DNA of 38,579 nucleotides from DSNY01 sp016861185 (GTDB lineage Bacteria > Pseudomonadota > Gammaproteobacteria > Burkholderiales > Burkholderiaceae_F), in the NCBI GenBank assembly GCA_030263275.1, contig SZOR01000051.1, forward strand, positions 1 through 38,579, read 5' to 3'. Every line of letters begins with the position of its first letter. Within the stretch, counting starts at the first letter, position 1. Both the position numbers and the translations under genes were made by a program. Positions 15,022 through 22,791 of this stretch are shown here, piece after piece. The notes beneath the pieces were generated by a model. It was not told the DNA's origin. It did no database searches and was given only the letters and a program-made list of their open reading frames with translations.

Positions 15022-16734
15022 CTAGTAGGACTTCGGGTTGTGGTTCACGCCGTGGCAGGTGAGGTAGCAGCGGCCACGGTTCGTTCCGGTCTGTTCGAAG
15101 CGCAGGATGCCGCTCGACGACGGCCGCACGACGACCGTGTCGAAGTTGATCAGGCGGCTGTTGTTGACCGCATTGCCCTGCGTGGCACTGATGCCGTGCG
15201 GGTCGTGGCAGACATTGCACGGGGTGCGCTCGCCGACGATGTGCTTGCTGTGGTCCCGGAACGACTGGTTGCCGAGAATGCTCGTCCGACTGTGGCATTT
15301 GTAACAGAGCGCATAGTTGGTCGCGCTCTCCGAGGTGTTGTCGGTCACGGCGTACTGTCGCTCCAGCAGCGGGGCGAACGTCGATCCGTGCGGACCGCGC
15401 GGCCCGGTGCCGCCGGCGCCGGGTCCGGCATTGTTGTTGTGGCAGTCGGTGCACTTGATCGTGCTCGCCGTGGTCCACGGCGGAATGAGGCTCGGCACGT
15501 TGGTGCTGCGGCCGACGCCGGCGACCGGGTGATACGAAGGGTTCGCCGTGCCGAACTCTAGGCGCGTGTTGGTCTGTGCGATCTGGCGCGTCGTGCGGGG
15601 CGGCGGCTTGTTGGTGCTGTCGGCGTGACAGCGGAAGCAGATCTCGTATTCGGCCGTGGCCGGGTCGATCGGTGCGCCTGCGATCGTGATGCCGCGCACG
15701 CCGGCCAGCGGGCCGTTCGGCACACCCGTCCCGGAGCGGGCCGCGTGCGGGTTGTGGCAGTCGACGCACTCGGCGTGCCGCGTGGTCGCGACGGCCGCCT
15801 CCACGGGATCGTGTGTTCCGGTGAACGCCGTGACCGGATGGCGCGATGGCTTGCTGAACTCCGCCTGGACGTTCTTCGCCGCCACGTTGCCGTTGTGGCA
15901 CGGGTAACAGTTGTCTTCCTCGATCGCGTAGTTGAGCAGCCCACGCCGGCCGCCCGCGCTGTGCGGACGATGGCAGCTCTCGCAGGCGTTGTCGGCCACT
16001 GTCGTCCAGCTCGTGTGCGGCCACGGATTCGTTCCCGCACCGTTCCAGGTCCTGCCCGACGTGCGATGCGCGCTGAGCGCCCAGTCGGTCTTGACGTGAC
16101 AGGTCTGGCACAGTGCCGACGCGAGGTTCGGGGCGACAAGGAACTTGCCGTTGGTGTCGTCGTGCGGATCGTGGCAGGCGCGGCACTGTAGTTGGCCGCC
16201 GGCGTCGAGCCGCACCTTGCCGGTCAAGGTTGCCGGATTGACGAGTTCACCCCGCGCCGACGCGAGCGCGGCGGTGTAGGCGATCGAGACGGGATGATCG
16301 TCCGACAGATCGGTGCCGAGCCGCCCTGCGCCGGCCGGCATCGTCGTGACGCCACCCGCCATCGGGATCGGCGCGCCGCGTGTGAGCACCTCGCCGAGCG
16401 CGATCGTGCCGTCATGGCAGCTCAGGCACAGCAGCGACGAGCCGTTCGGCTGCCCGGGGCTGCTCCTGGTCGTCGAGCTTGTGTAGGGCGTGTACGTGCT
16501 GCCCGGCAGGCGGCGGTTCCACAGCGCCGCTGCCGGCGACGCGTTGTGCGGCGCGTGGCAGAAGATGCAGATTTCGGTCTCTGCCGCGGCCTTGACGGTT
16601 CCCGGACCGGAGACCGAGAGGTTGTGCTTGGTCGTTGCGATGCCGGCCGCGCTCGCCCCCGGGGCGCAGGATGTTGCCGCGGCGGCGACGATGGTCGCGG
16701 CGGCCGCACGGGCGCAAAGCGCCGCACGGTTCAC
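15022..16734 (-). CDS. Dodecahaem c-type cytochrome
   Basis: 570 residues from GTG 16734, which overlaps the preceding stop (GTGA). Signal peptide to about GASAAG. Twelve haem motifs: CIFCH, CLSCH, CRACH, CQTCH, CESCH, CYPCH, CVDCH, CFRCH, CTDCH, CYKCH, CNVCH and a final CYLTCH (CX3CH). The first two motifs, in the settings ICIFCHAPHN and LCLSCHDGT plus a nearby DDHP, are repeated almost exactly in the tetrahaem protein at 21299, so the two share an N-terminal module. About 47 residues per haem is looser than in wire-type cytochromes. Likely the largest electron carrier of the island. Confidence 0.92.
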   Translation of the reverse strand: MNRAALCARAAAATIVAAAATSCAPGASAAGIATTKHNLSVSGPGTVKAAAETEICIFCHAPHNASPAAALWNRRLPGSTYTPYTSSTTRSSPGQPNGSSLLCLSCHDGTIALGEVLTRGAPIPMAGGVTTMPAGAGRLGTDLSDDHPVSIAYTAALASARGELVNPATLTGKVRLDAGGQLQCRACHDPHDDTNGKFLVAPNLASALCQTCHVKTDWALSAHRTSGRTWNGAGTNPWPHTSWTTVADNACESCHRPHSAGGRRGLLNYAIEEDNCYPCHNGNVAAKNVQAEFSKPSRHPVTAFTGTHDPVEAAVATTRHAECVDCHNPHAARSGTGVPNGPLAGVRGITIAGAPIDPATAEYEICFRCHADSTNKPPPRTTRQIAQTNTRLEFGTANPSYHPVAGVGRSTNVPSLIPPWTTASTIKCTDCHNNNAGPGAGGTGPRGPHGSTFAPLLERQYAVTDNTSESATNYALCYKCHSRTSILGNQSFRDHSKHIVGERTPCNVCHDPHGISATQGNAVNNSRLINFDTVVVRPSSSGILRFEQTGTNRGRCYLTCHGVNHNPKSY

Positions 16735-17759
16735 GTCGGCCCTCCGACGTAGCGGAAGATCTGCACGCGGCGGTTGTACGAATCGGCGACGTAGATCGTG
16801 TTCTCGTCGCCGATGAAGATGCCGGCCGGCAGCCAGAACTCGCCCGGTGCGCGCCCGATGCCGCCGATCGACAGCAGCAGTCGGCCGTCGTCCCTGAAGA
16901 CCTGCAGCGCCGGCAGCAGCGCATCGACGACATAGACGTGTCCGTAGCTGTCGGTGGCCACGCCTTTGTGACGCGCGAGATCGCCGGTGCCGTCGCCGGG
17001 GCGGCCGAACTTGCCGACGTAGTTGCCGTCATCGTCGAAGATCTGGACGCGGAAGTTCAGCGAGTCGGCGACGTACAGCCGCCCCTGCGAGCTGCGCCAG
17101 ATGAGAGTCGGGTAGTTGAACTCGCCGTCGCCGGCGCCGCGCCGGCCGAAGGTCGCGAGCAGCCGGCCGTCGCGCGCGAAGACCTTGACGTGATGCGCGG
17201 ATGTATCGACGACGAACAGCCGGCCTGACCTCGCGTCGAGCGCGATGCCGGTCGGTTGCGCCAGCTTTGCGCGCAGCGCGACCGCCGTCGCCTTCTTCGC
17301 GCCCGGCGCGATCGCGTACACGGTTCGGCGCGCCGAGTCGGTCACGTACACCGTGCCGTCGGCGTCACGTGCGAGTCCGATCGGCGACGTCAGCGCACTG
17401 CCGTCGGCAGCGCGGATCAGGTCATGGCGGCCTTCGCCCGGATCGAACCGGTGCACGGCCTGCGCGCCGGGGTCGGCGACATACACAACCTGGCCGGCGG
17501 CGATGACCCCCATCGGCCGCACGAGTGTGACTTCGGAGGCGCCGAAGAGCAGATCGGCGAGCCGCTGCAGCACGCTCCTGCGGATGCCGAGGTCTTCGGG
17601 TCGCGTCAGCGATCGCACGAAACGGATGCGCGGCGGCTCTGGCGCTTCTGGCCAAACGAGGGGCTGGTGAGTGTCGGCCACATCGGGCTGCGGCACGGCA
17701 ATCGGAGAGCATCCCGCCGCCAGCAGCGCCGCCAGAGCGAAGGCGAGCGTGCGCCGCAT
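16731..17759 (-). CDS. NHL-repeat beta-propeller lipoprotein (first copy)
   Basis: 342 residues from ATG 17759. Lipobox LLAAGC near residue 17. Then PEAPEPPRIRFVRSL, a lead-in typical of NHL lipoproteins in multihaem clusters, and six NHL blades with repeated YVADxxxxxVQxF units (VVYVADPGAQAVHRF, GTVYVTDSARRTVYAI, LYVADSLNFRVQIFDDDG, VYVVDALLPALQVF, TIYVADSYNRRVQIF). No haem motif. It overlaps the dodecahaem gene by 4 bp and lies 2 bp from the barrel gene. The propeller probably scaffolds or docks the cytochromes. Confidence 0.9.
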   Translation of the reverse strand: MRRTLAFALAALLAAGCSPIAVPQPDVADTHQPLVWPEAPEPPRIRFVRSLTRPEDLGIRRSVLQRLADLLFGASEVTLVRPMGVIAAGQVVYVADPGAQAVHRFDPGEGRHDLIRAADGSALTSPIGLARDADGTVYVTDSARRTVYAIAPGAKKATAVALRAKLAQPTGIALDARSGRLFVVDTSAHHVKVFARDGRLLATFGRRGAGDGEFNYPTLIWRSSQGRLYVADSLNFRVQIFDDDGNYVGKFGRPGDGTGDLARHKGVATDSYGHVYVVDALLPALQVFRDDGRLLLSIGGIGRAPGEFWLPAGIFIGDENTIYVADSYNRRVQIFRYVGGPT

Positions 17760-17761
17760 CG

Positions 17762-19774
17762 TCAGAACTCCCGCCGCACCTGCAGGTGACCGAACGTCCG
17801 CGTCTGCGTTTGGCCGAGCTGTTCGTCGCGCACGCGTGAAACGTCCAGCGTTGTCGTCAACTGGCGCACGCGCCAGACGGCGCGCACCAGACCGCTCGTC
17901 CGCGTGCGCGGCAACGGCGCGGCGCGCTCTCGCTCGCGCGTGGCGGAGGCCGACAGATCGAGCCCCGCGGCGTTGCGCCACCACGCCGAGACGTCGTACG
18001 CCACCAGGTCCGAATCGCCGGCGACCGTCACGCTGTCCACGCGATTGCCCCGCTTCGACAGGCGCAGTCCGCCGTAGGTCACGCCCGGGATCTCGGTTTG
18101 TACGTAGACCTCGTAGCCCGTGCGCACGTACGGTGCGATCGTTTCGCGCCGGTTCTCGCGCTCGACGAAGCCGCCGACTCCCTGCAGCAGGCCGAGCTCA
18201 AGCGCCAGATCCATCCGTACGCCGACCAGCGTACTGCGTACGCTGTTCAGCGGCGCCGTCGGCGTACCGGAAGTCAGGCGCGGCGCGGCGTCGAACAGGC
18301 GGAAGTACGCGCTGCCGTAGCGCTGCAGCGTCCAGTTCAGGTTGACGGTCTGGTCGATCTGCGTGCTGGCGAAGGTGCCGCCGGCGTCGTAGGTGTAGTC
18401 GATCAGCACGTCTTGCCCGTCGAAGATGTTGCTGCCGACCGTGCGCTGGATGCGCGTTTCGATGCCGACGACGGTCAACACGTAATCCACGCCGTCGACG
18501 TAGGTCTGCGTGCGCGTGGTATTGCTGACCACGACGCTGCCGGCGATCACGCGCGTTCGCGCCAGCGTCACCGGCGTCGTGCCGACGAGCGTCACGCGTT
18601 CGCCGACGACCTGCACCTGCGCGAGTGCGGCGGTCTGGTTCCGCCGCTCGTACCGAATCGCGTAGCCTGCCGCGCCCGTCCCGAACGACGTGCGCTTCGT
18701 GTACTGCGCCGAGGCATCTGCACCCGCGGACTCGACCGTCAATTCGGTGGCGCGGTTGTCGTCGGCGCGCACGCCGAAGGTGGTCGTCAGTTCCGGCGAT
18801 GCGACATACGTGACGCCGGCGGCTGCGTTGCGGTTGCGGGCGGTCCGGTCCCCTCTTTCGCTCTCGCTGTACGAGAAACTGCCGAATCCGGTCACGGCCT
18901 GCGACGGCCGCGCCTGCAGGCGGAACAGCGCGCGCGCGTCGCTGACGGTGGGTACCTCGACCGGCGCCACCGAGTACGACTGCCGGCTGTAGGTCAGCAG
19001 GTTCAGGAAGTCGTACTGGCGCCGCTCGCCCCATTGGATGCGCGTGTCGATGCCCGCGTTCTCGCCGTCGGAAAGAGTGCGTTGCGTCGGCAGTTGCGGG
19101 CTGCCGCTGCGCGACTCGAGCTGGGTCACGTGGTACGTGAACTGCGTGTATCCACCCCGCCCGAACGCGCGCCCGCCGCGCAGCGTCGCCTGATCGAGGC
19201 GATCGTCGATCACACGGTCGATGCCGCTGCCGCGCTGGCGCGAGCGCGCCGCACTCAGGTGCAGTGGCACGGGACTCACGGGATCGAGCAGCGAGAAGTC
19301 GAGCCCGTACACCTCGGACTCCTGACTCAGCACCTGCCCCGGGCTGACGCTCAGTGTCGGATTAAGGTGTTCGTAGTAGACACTGCCCCGGTACGGCTTC
19401 TCCTGCAGGAAGGCTGCGCGCGCCGTCAGGTCGTACAGGTTCGCGTGCGACGCGGTCTCGACGCCGTCGAGCACCGACGTGCCGCGTTCGAACACGGGGC
19501 CTGCCCCAAGATCGAGCAGCAGGAAGTTCGGGTGGTAGACGTAGCTGTGCGTCAGCACGAAGACCTCCCCGCGCAGGTCGGTCTGCTTCTGCGACGACTG
19601 CACGCCCGCGCGTGCGTTGTCGGCCGCGTCGCTCACGTATCGGCCGCCGACATGGCCTTCGACGCCCGTGACACGGAACCAGGCGAACTCGTCTTCTGCG
19701 GCGGTCGCTGAACACGTCAGCATCAGAGCAACCGCATAGGCCGCGCGCCGCCGTCCCCGCGGGTCGGTCGCCAT
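17762..19774 (-). CDS. Large outer-membrane beta-barrel, candidate cytochrome-conduit porin
   Basis: 670 residues from ATG 19774, giving a signal peptide (RRAAYAVALMLTCSATAAED); the upstream in-frame ATG 19864 would leave an implausibly long N-region. The mature protein alternates polar and aromatic residues through many predicted strands (FTYHVTQLESRSGS, FGSFSYSESERGD, AYFRLFDAAPR, LVAYDVSAWWRN) and ends in Phe (FGHLQVRREF), the outer-membrane signature. It is not recognisably MtrB/PioB, which is present separately at 31847. Its place between two NHL lipoproteins and beside 4-, 7-, 10- and 12-haem cytochromes suggests a sheath for a transmembrane haem protein. Confidence 0.8.
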   Translation of the reverse strand: MATDPRGRRRAAYAVALMLTCSATAAEDEFAWFRVTGVEGHVGGRYVSDAADNARAGVQSSQKQTDLRGEVFVLTHSYVYHPNFLLLDLGAGPVFERGTSVLDGVETASHANLYDLTARAAFLQEKPYRGSVYYEHLNPTLSVSPGQVLSQESEVYGLDFSLLDPVSPVPLHLSAARSRQRGSGIDRVIDDRLDQATLRGGRAFGRGGYTQFTYHVTQLESRSGSPQLPTQRTLSDGENAGIDTRIQWGERRQYDFLNLLTYSRQSYSVAPVEVPTVSDARALFRLQARPSQAVTGFGSFSYSESERGDRTARNRNAAAGVTYVASPELTTTFGVRADDNRATELTVESAGADASAQYTKRTSFGTGAAGYAIRYERRNQTAALAQVQVVGERVTLVGTTPVTLARTRVIAGSVVVSNTTRTQTYVDGVDYVLTVVGIETRIQRTVGSNIFDGQDVLIDYTYDAGGTFASTQIDQTVNLNWTLQRYGSAYFRLFDAAPRLTSGTPTAPLNSVRSTLVGVRMDLALELGLLQGVGGFVERENRRETIAPYVRTGYEVYVQTEIPGVTYGGLRLSKRGNRVDSVTVAGDSDLVAYDVSAWWRNAAGLDLSASATRERERAAPLPRTRTSGLVRAVWRVRQLTTTLDVSRVRDEQLGQTQTRTFGHLQVRREF

Positions 19775-19891
19775 CGAGGGCTGCGCCCGCTGCGGCGGCG
19801 CGGCGCGCGCAGGCGCGCCGCATCGACGGATGGCGGGCTCGGCGTCGACATGGCCCTTGCCCATCGGGGGTTCGCCGCCTCGCCGGCGGAT

Positions 19892-21052
19892 TCACCGCGT
19901 GCTCGGCGCCGGCAAGGGCGGCGCTTCGGGTGGATATGGGATTCCCTGCATCCTGCCCAAGCCGAACACGTCGATGCGGCTCGGCGTGACCTGGCTCGCG
20001 ACAAGCACGACGCATTCGAGATCAAACCTTGGGTCGGCATAGCGCCGGAACGCCGCGACGTGGTCGTAGTCGATGCTGACGGCTGCGGGCAGGCTCAAGC
20101 CGGAGAAGTCGCCCTCCGGTTGCCCGAAGGCCATCAGAACCCGGCCGTCGTTCGAGAAAATCTGCACGTTCTGGAATGCCGCGTCCGACACGTACAGCCG
20201 GCCGGCGCGGTCGACCGCGATGCCCTTGGGCCGCGCGAATGTTCCAGGCGTGTTTCCGATGGTGCCGTAGGTTCGCGCGACGGTGCCGTCGGGCTTGAAG
20301 CGCTGGACGCGGAAATTGCCGGTTTCGACGACGTACAGATCGCCGTCAGGACCGATCGCGATGTTCGTGGGCTGGAACAACTCGCCGGGCCCGGACCCTG
20401 CCTGGCCGAACTTGTGCAGCAGCCGACCGGTCCGCTTGTCCAGCACGTGTACCTGATGGTTCTTGATGTCGACGACGTAAAGCCGGTCACCGGCGATCGC
20501 CACATCGACGGGCCGGAACTGCTCGGGGGAACCGAGGGCCCGCACGAAGCGGTCGTCGCGGTCGAACACAAGGATCTGGTCGCGGCCGGTGTCGGTGACG
20601 TATTTGGTCCCGTCGCGATCGATCGTCAGGTTGATTGGCCGCTTCATCCGCCCGCCGCCGCTTCCCGGAAAGCTGCTCAGAGTGCGCTTCGCGAGATCGA
20701 ACGCAAGCATCTCGGCCCGGCGCGTATCGATCACGTAGATCTTGCCTTCGAAGGCGACGACGCCGTACGGAAGCACCAGGCGAACCGCGCTCTTGTCTTC
20801 GCCGGCGATGAAGCGGGCGAATCCGCTGTCGAGGTCCTTCAGATCGCGCTCGGTTGCGAAGCTGGTGAGGTACTGAATCCGCGGCGGTTCGGGCGCTGCC
20901 GGGTAGAACACGGCTTTCGGCGCGCTGCGCTCGCCCGTCGGCGGCGCTGCGCAGCTTGCCAGCAGCGCGAGTGCGCTCAACCACGCCAAGCCGGCCCGCC
21001 GCGACACGAAACAGTGCGGTTTCAGGCGAGCAAAGGCGTCGCGCACGGCCAT
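19892..21052 (-). CDS. NHL-repeat beta-propeller lipoprotein (second copy)
   Basis: 386 residues from ATG 21052. Lipobox LLASC at about residue 34, after a somewhat long N-region (MAVRDAFARLKPHCF). The lead-in PAAPEPPRIQYLTSF mirrors the first copy. Blades include KIYVIDTRRAEMLAFD, TKYVTDTGRDQILVFD, LYVVDIKNHQVHVLD, LYVVETGNFRVQRFKPDG and LYVSDAAFQNVQIFSNDG. A C-terminal extension (DVFGLGRMQGIPYP) is absent from the first copy. It is clearly paralogous to, but not a recent duplicate of, the copy at 16731. It lies upstream of the barrel with a 117-bp gap. Confidence 0.9.
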   Translation of the reverse strand: MAVRDAFARLKPHCFVSRRAGLAWLSALALLASCAAPPTGERSAPKAVFYPAAPEPPRIQYLTSFATERDLKDLDSGFARFIAGEDKSAVRLVLPYGVVAFEGKIYVIDTRRAEMLAFDLAKRTLSSFPGSGGGRMKRPINLTIDRDGTKYVTDTGRDQILVFDRDDRFVRALGSPEQFRPVDVAIAGDRLYVVDIKNHQVHVLDKRTGRLLHKFGQAGSGPGELFQPTNIAIGPDGDLYVVETGNFRVQRFKPDGTVARTYGTIGNTPGTFARPKGIAVDRAGRLYVSDAAFQNVQIFSNDGRVLMAFGQPEGDFSGLSLPAAVSIDYDHVAAFRRYADPRFDLECVVLVASQVTPSRIDVFGLGRMQGIPYPPEAPPLPAPSTR

Positions 21053-21059
21053 GGTTGAC

Positions 21060-21073
21060 TTGACTCGAATCGT
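21060..21073. promoter_or_regulatory. FNR/NNR-like site upstream of the second NHL gene
   Basis: TTGAC-TCGA-ATCGT, 8-21 bp upstream of ATG 21052. It shares the 12-base core TTGACTCGAATC with the site at 22066 read on the other strand. The rest of the gap 21053-21298 shows nothing else. Confidence 0.4.
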
Positions 21074-21298
21074 GGGTCCGACAGCGGAATTCTCATCGCG
21101 CCACGGCGTGCGCCCTCTGACGTTGCGCAAACGTTCCCGCCGGCCGCAGGTACACGTGACGTGAACAGGGCCCTCGGCCATGCGCGTCACGAGCGGAAAC
21201 CCGGCTCGGACGCCTGGCGGAGGGCCCTAAAGCGGGCCGCTGCGGGCCCGACACTGCGCCGGACCGAGGGGGCCGATCCGGCGCTGCGATTCAACCCG

Positions 21299-21937
21299 TC
21301 ACTTGCCGTGGCAGGTCAGGCACAGGCCACTGGCGGTATTGGCGATCTTCAGCAGGTCGCCGCCGCTGGTGAACGTGTTGTGCACATCGTGGCACGACGA
21401 GCACTCGACCTTGCTCGCCGACAGCAGCACGCTTGCGATCGTGCCGCTCTTCGTCTGCGCGCCGCTGCCGATGGTCACCGCCGTGGTCGTCGGCCTGAGC
21501 GTGCCGTCGGCGGTCACCAGCGCGGCGTCGTAAAGGATGCCGATCGGATGATCGTTGCTGAGGTTCGTGCCGAGATTCTTCCCGCCGGTGACGAAGACGG
21601 TTCCGGTCCGTGCACCCCAACTGTCGATCGCGACGGTGCCGTCATGGCAGGACAGGCACAGCTTCGAAACACCCCCCGGCACCGGCACGGTCGCATTCAT
21701 GCTCGGCGAGCTGTATAGCGTGTACGTGGCGGTGGACAGAGCATGGTTCCACAGCACGTCGCCGGCGACGTTCGCGTTGTTGTGCGGGGCGTGGCAGAAA
21801 ATGCAGATCTCGCTGCTGCCCCATCCTCTGGCGCTGAAGTCATGCGCCGAGCCGGTGATCTGGCCCGCCGCAGCTCCCTGTGCAGCGGCCAGAAGGCCGG
21901 CACCGATCAATAGCCGGGTGATCCACTTCGCTCTCAT
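21299..21937 (-). CDS. Tetrahaem c-type cytochrome
   Basis: 212 residues from ATG 21937, with GGAGG 7 bases upstream. Signal peptide MRAKWITRLLIGAGLLAAAQ, cleavage near AAAGQ. Four haems: CIFCH (CIFCHAPHNNANV), CLSCH (LCLSCHDGTVAID), CSSCH and C-terminal CLTCH. The first two repeat the N-terminal module of the dodecahaem protein, including the DHPIG histidine region. This family is common in multihaem clusters and may form the periplasmic or surface end. First gene of the island in transcription order, with its own FNR-like site. Confidence 0.92.
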   Translation of the reverse strand: MRAKWITRLLIGAGLLAAAQGAAAGQITGSAHDFSARGWGSSEICIFCHAPHNNANVAGDVLWNHALSTATYTLYSSPSMNATVPVPGGVSKLCLSCHDGTVAIDSWGARTGTVFVTGGKNLGTNLSNDHPIGILYDAALVTADGTLRPTTTAVTIGSGAQTKSGTIASVLLSASKVECSSCHDVHNTFTSGGDLLKIANTASGLCLTCHGK

Positions 21938-22065
21938 TGCGTTTCCTCCCATTGTGAGAGCGCGTCCGAGACGAACGCGACATCAAGGCGCGCCCGAGTC
22001 CCTGGCAGATCGAGTACCTGGGCCCGCGATTCACAGTCAAGTTACACGCTCGCCCTTGCCGCGGT

Positions 22066-22079
22066 TTGATTCGAGTCAA
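22066..22079. promoter_or_regulatory. FNR/NNR-like site upstream of the tetrahaem gene
   Basis: TTGAT-TCGA-GTCAA, two intact half-sites with N4 spacing, 129-142 bp upstream of ATG 21937. It is the best match to a Crp/Fnr-family site in the island. The gap 21938-22139 contains nothing else recognised. Confidence 0.6.
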
Positions 22080-22139
22080 GATCCGGGGCGACGAGTCGGT
22101 CAGACGCGCTCCGACCGGGTCGGTTCGAAACGGGTTGCG

Positions 22140-22787
22140 TTACAGGTCGGGCGTGGGCTGTTGCCCCGATCGGACAGCACCGCCGCGTTCGCCGCGCACC
22201 GCACGCCGCAGGAAACCGAACTCGTCCTGCTCGAGCTCCTCGAGGCTTGACTCGATCGTCGCCAGCGCGCTTTCGACTTCCGGCAGCAGGACGTCCTGCA
22301 GCGCGCGCACCCGTCGCACGGTCCTGCGGTACTCCGCGTACAACCGCGCGAGGTTGGTCGAACGCGCGGCGATGCGAACGAGCTGCGCGGCCACGCGCGC
22401 GTGCGCGGCGCGGCACGCCTCGGCTTCGGGTGACGGAAACACCGCGGGCGGCGCTGTGCCGGCTTCGCCGTCGAGCTTCGCGTCGAGCAGCGTCACCCCG
22501 AGCAGCGCGCGCCGCTCGACGCGCAGCGCGTAGCGGCCCGGCGCGGCCGGATAGACCTGCAGCCCGTCGAGCCCGTGACGCGCGAGCGCGCCCTGCAGCG
22601 CCGCCTGCGCCGCCTTCTGCAGCGGCGCCAGTTCGCGCACCAGCGCCTGATACGCGCGCAACTCGTGCAGCATCTCGCCGGCCAGCAGAAGGCACTTCTC
22701 GTCGAGGAAGGCATACCCCTCGCGCATCGTGCGCCGCTCGTCCTGCAACTGCATCGCGAGGCTGCGGGTCGGCGTGAGATCGGTCAT
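22140..22787 (-). CDS. atpD: V/A-type ATPase subunit D (central stalk)
   Basis: 215 residues from ATG 22787. N-terminal and C-terminal long helices (LAMQLQDERRTMREGYAFLD and YAEYRRTVRRVRALQDVLLP through EDEFGFLRRAVR-like text) form the rotor coiled coil. Conserved lead-in TPTRSLAMQL. Last gene of the nine-gene operon, 4 bp behind atpB. Its 3' half (22193-22454) is duplicated at 11472-11733; after RAVR the two copies have different tails (here GERGGAVRSGQQPTPDL). Confidence 0.92.
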   Translation of the reverse strand: MTDLTPTRSLAMQLQDERRTMREGYAFLDEKCLLLAGEMLHELRAYQALVRELAPLQKAAQAALQGALARHGLDGLQVYPAAPGRYALRVERRALLGVTLLDAKLDGEAGTAPPAVFPSPEAEACRAAHARVAAQLVRIAARSTNLARLYAEYRRTVRRVRALQDVLLPEVESALATIESSLEELEQDEFGFLRRAVRGERGGAVRSGQQPTPDL

Positions 22788-22791
22788 CGCG

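Noticed and set aside
19775..19864. Upstream ATG 19864 as the start of the outer-membrane barrel.
   Set aside because: It would put about 30 extra Arg/Pro-rich residues before the signal peptide, and the ribosome site is poor.
11472..22454. A composite transposon or integrative element bracketed by the atpD repeats.
   Set aside because: No transposase, integrase or tRNA site was found, and the repeats are coding gene ends; recombination is the better explanation.
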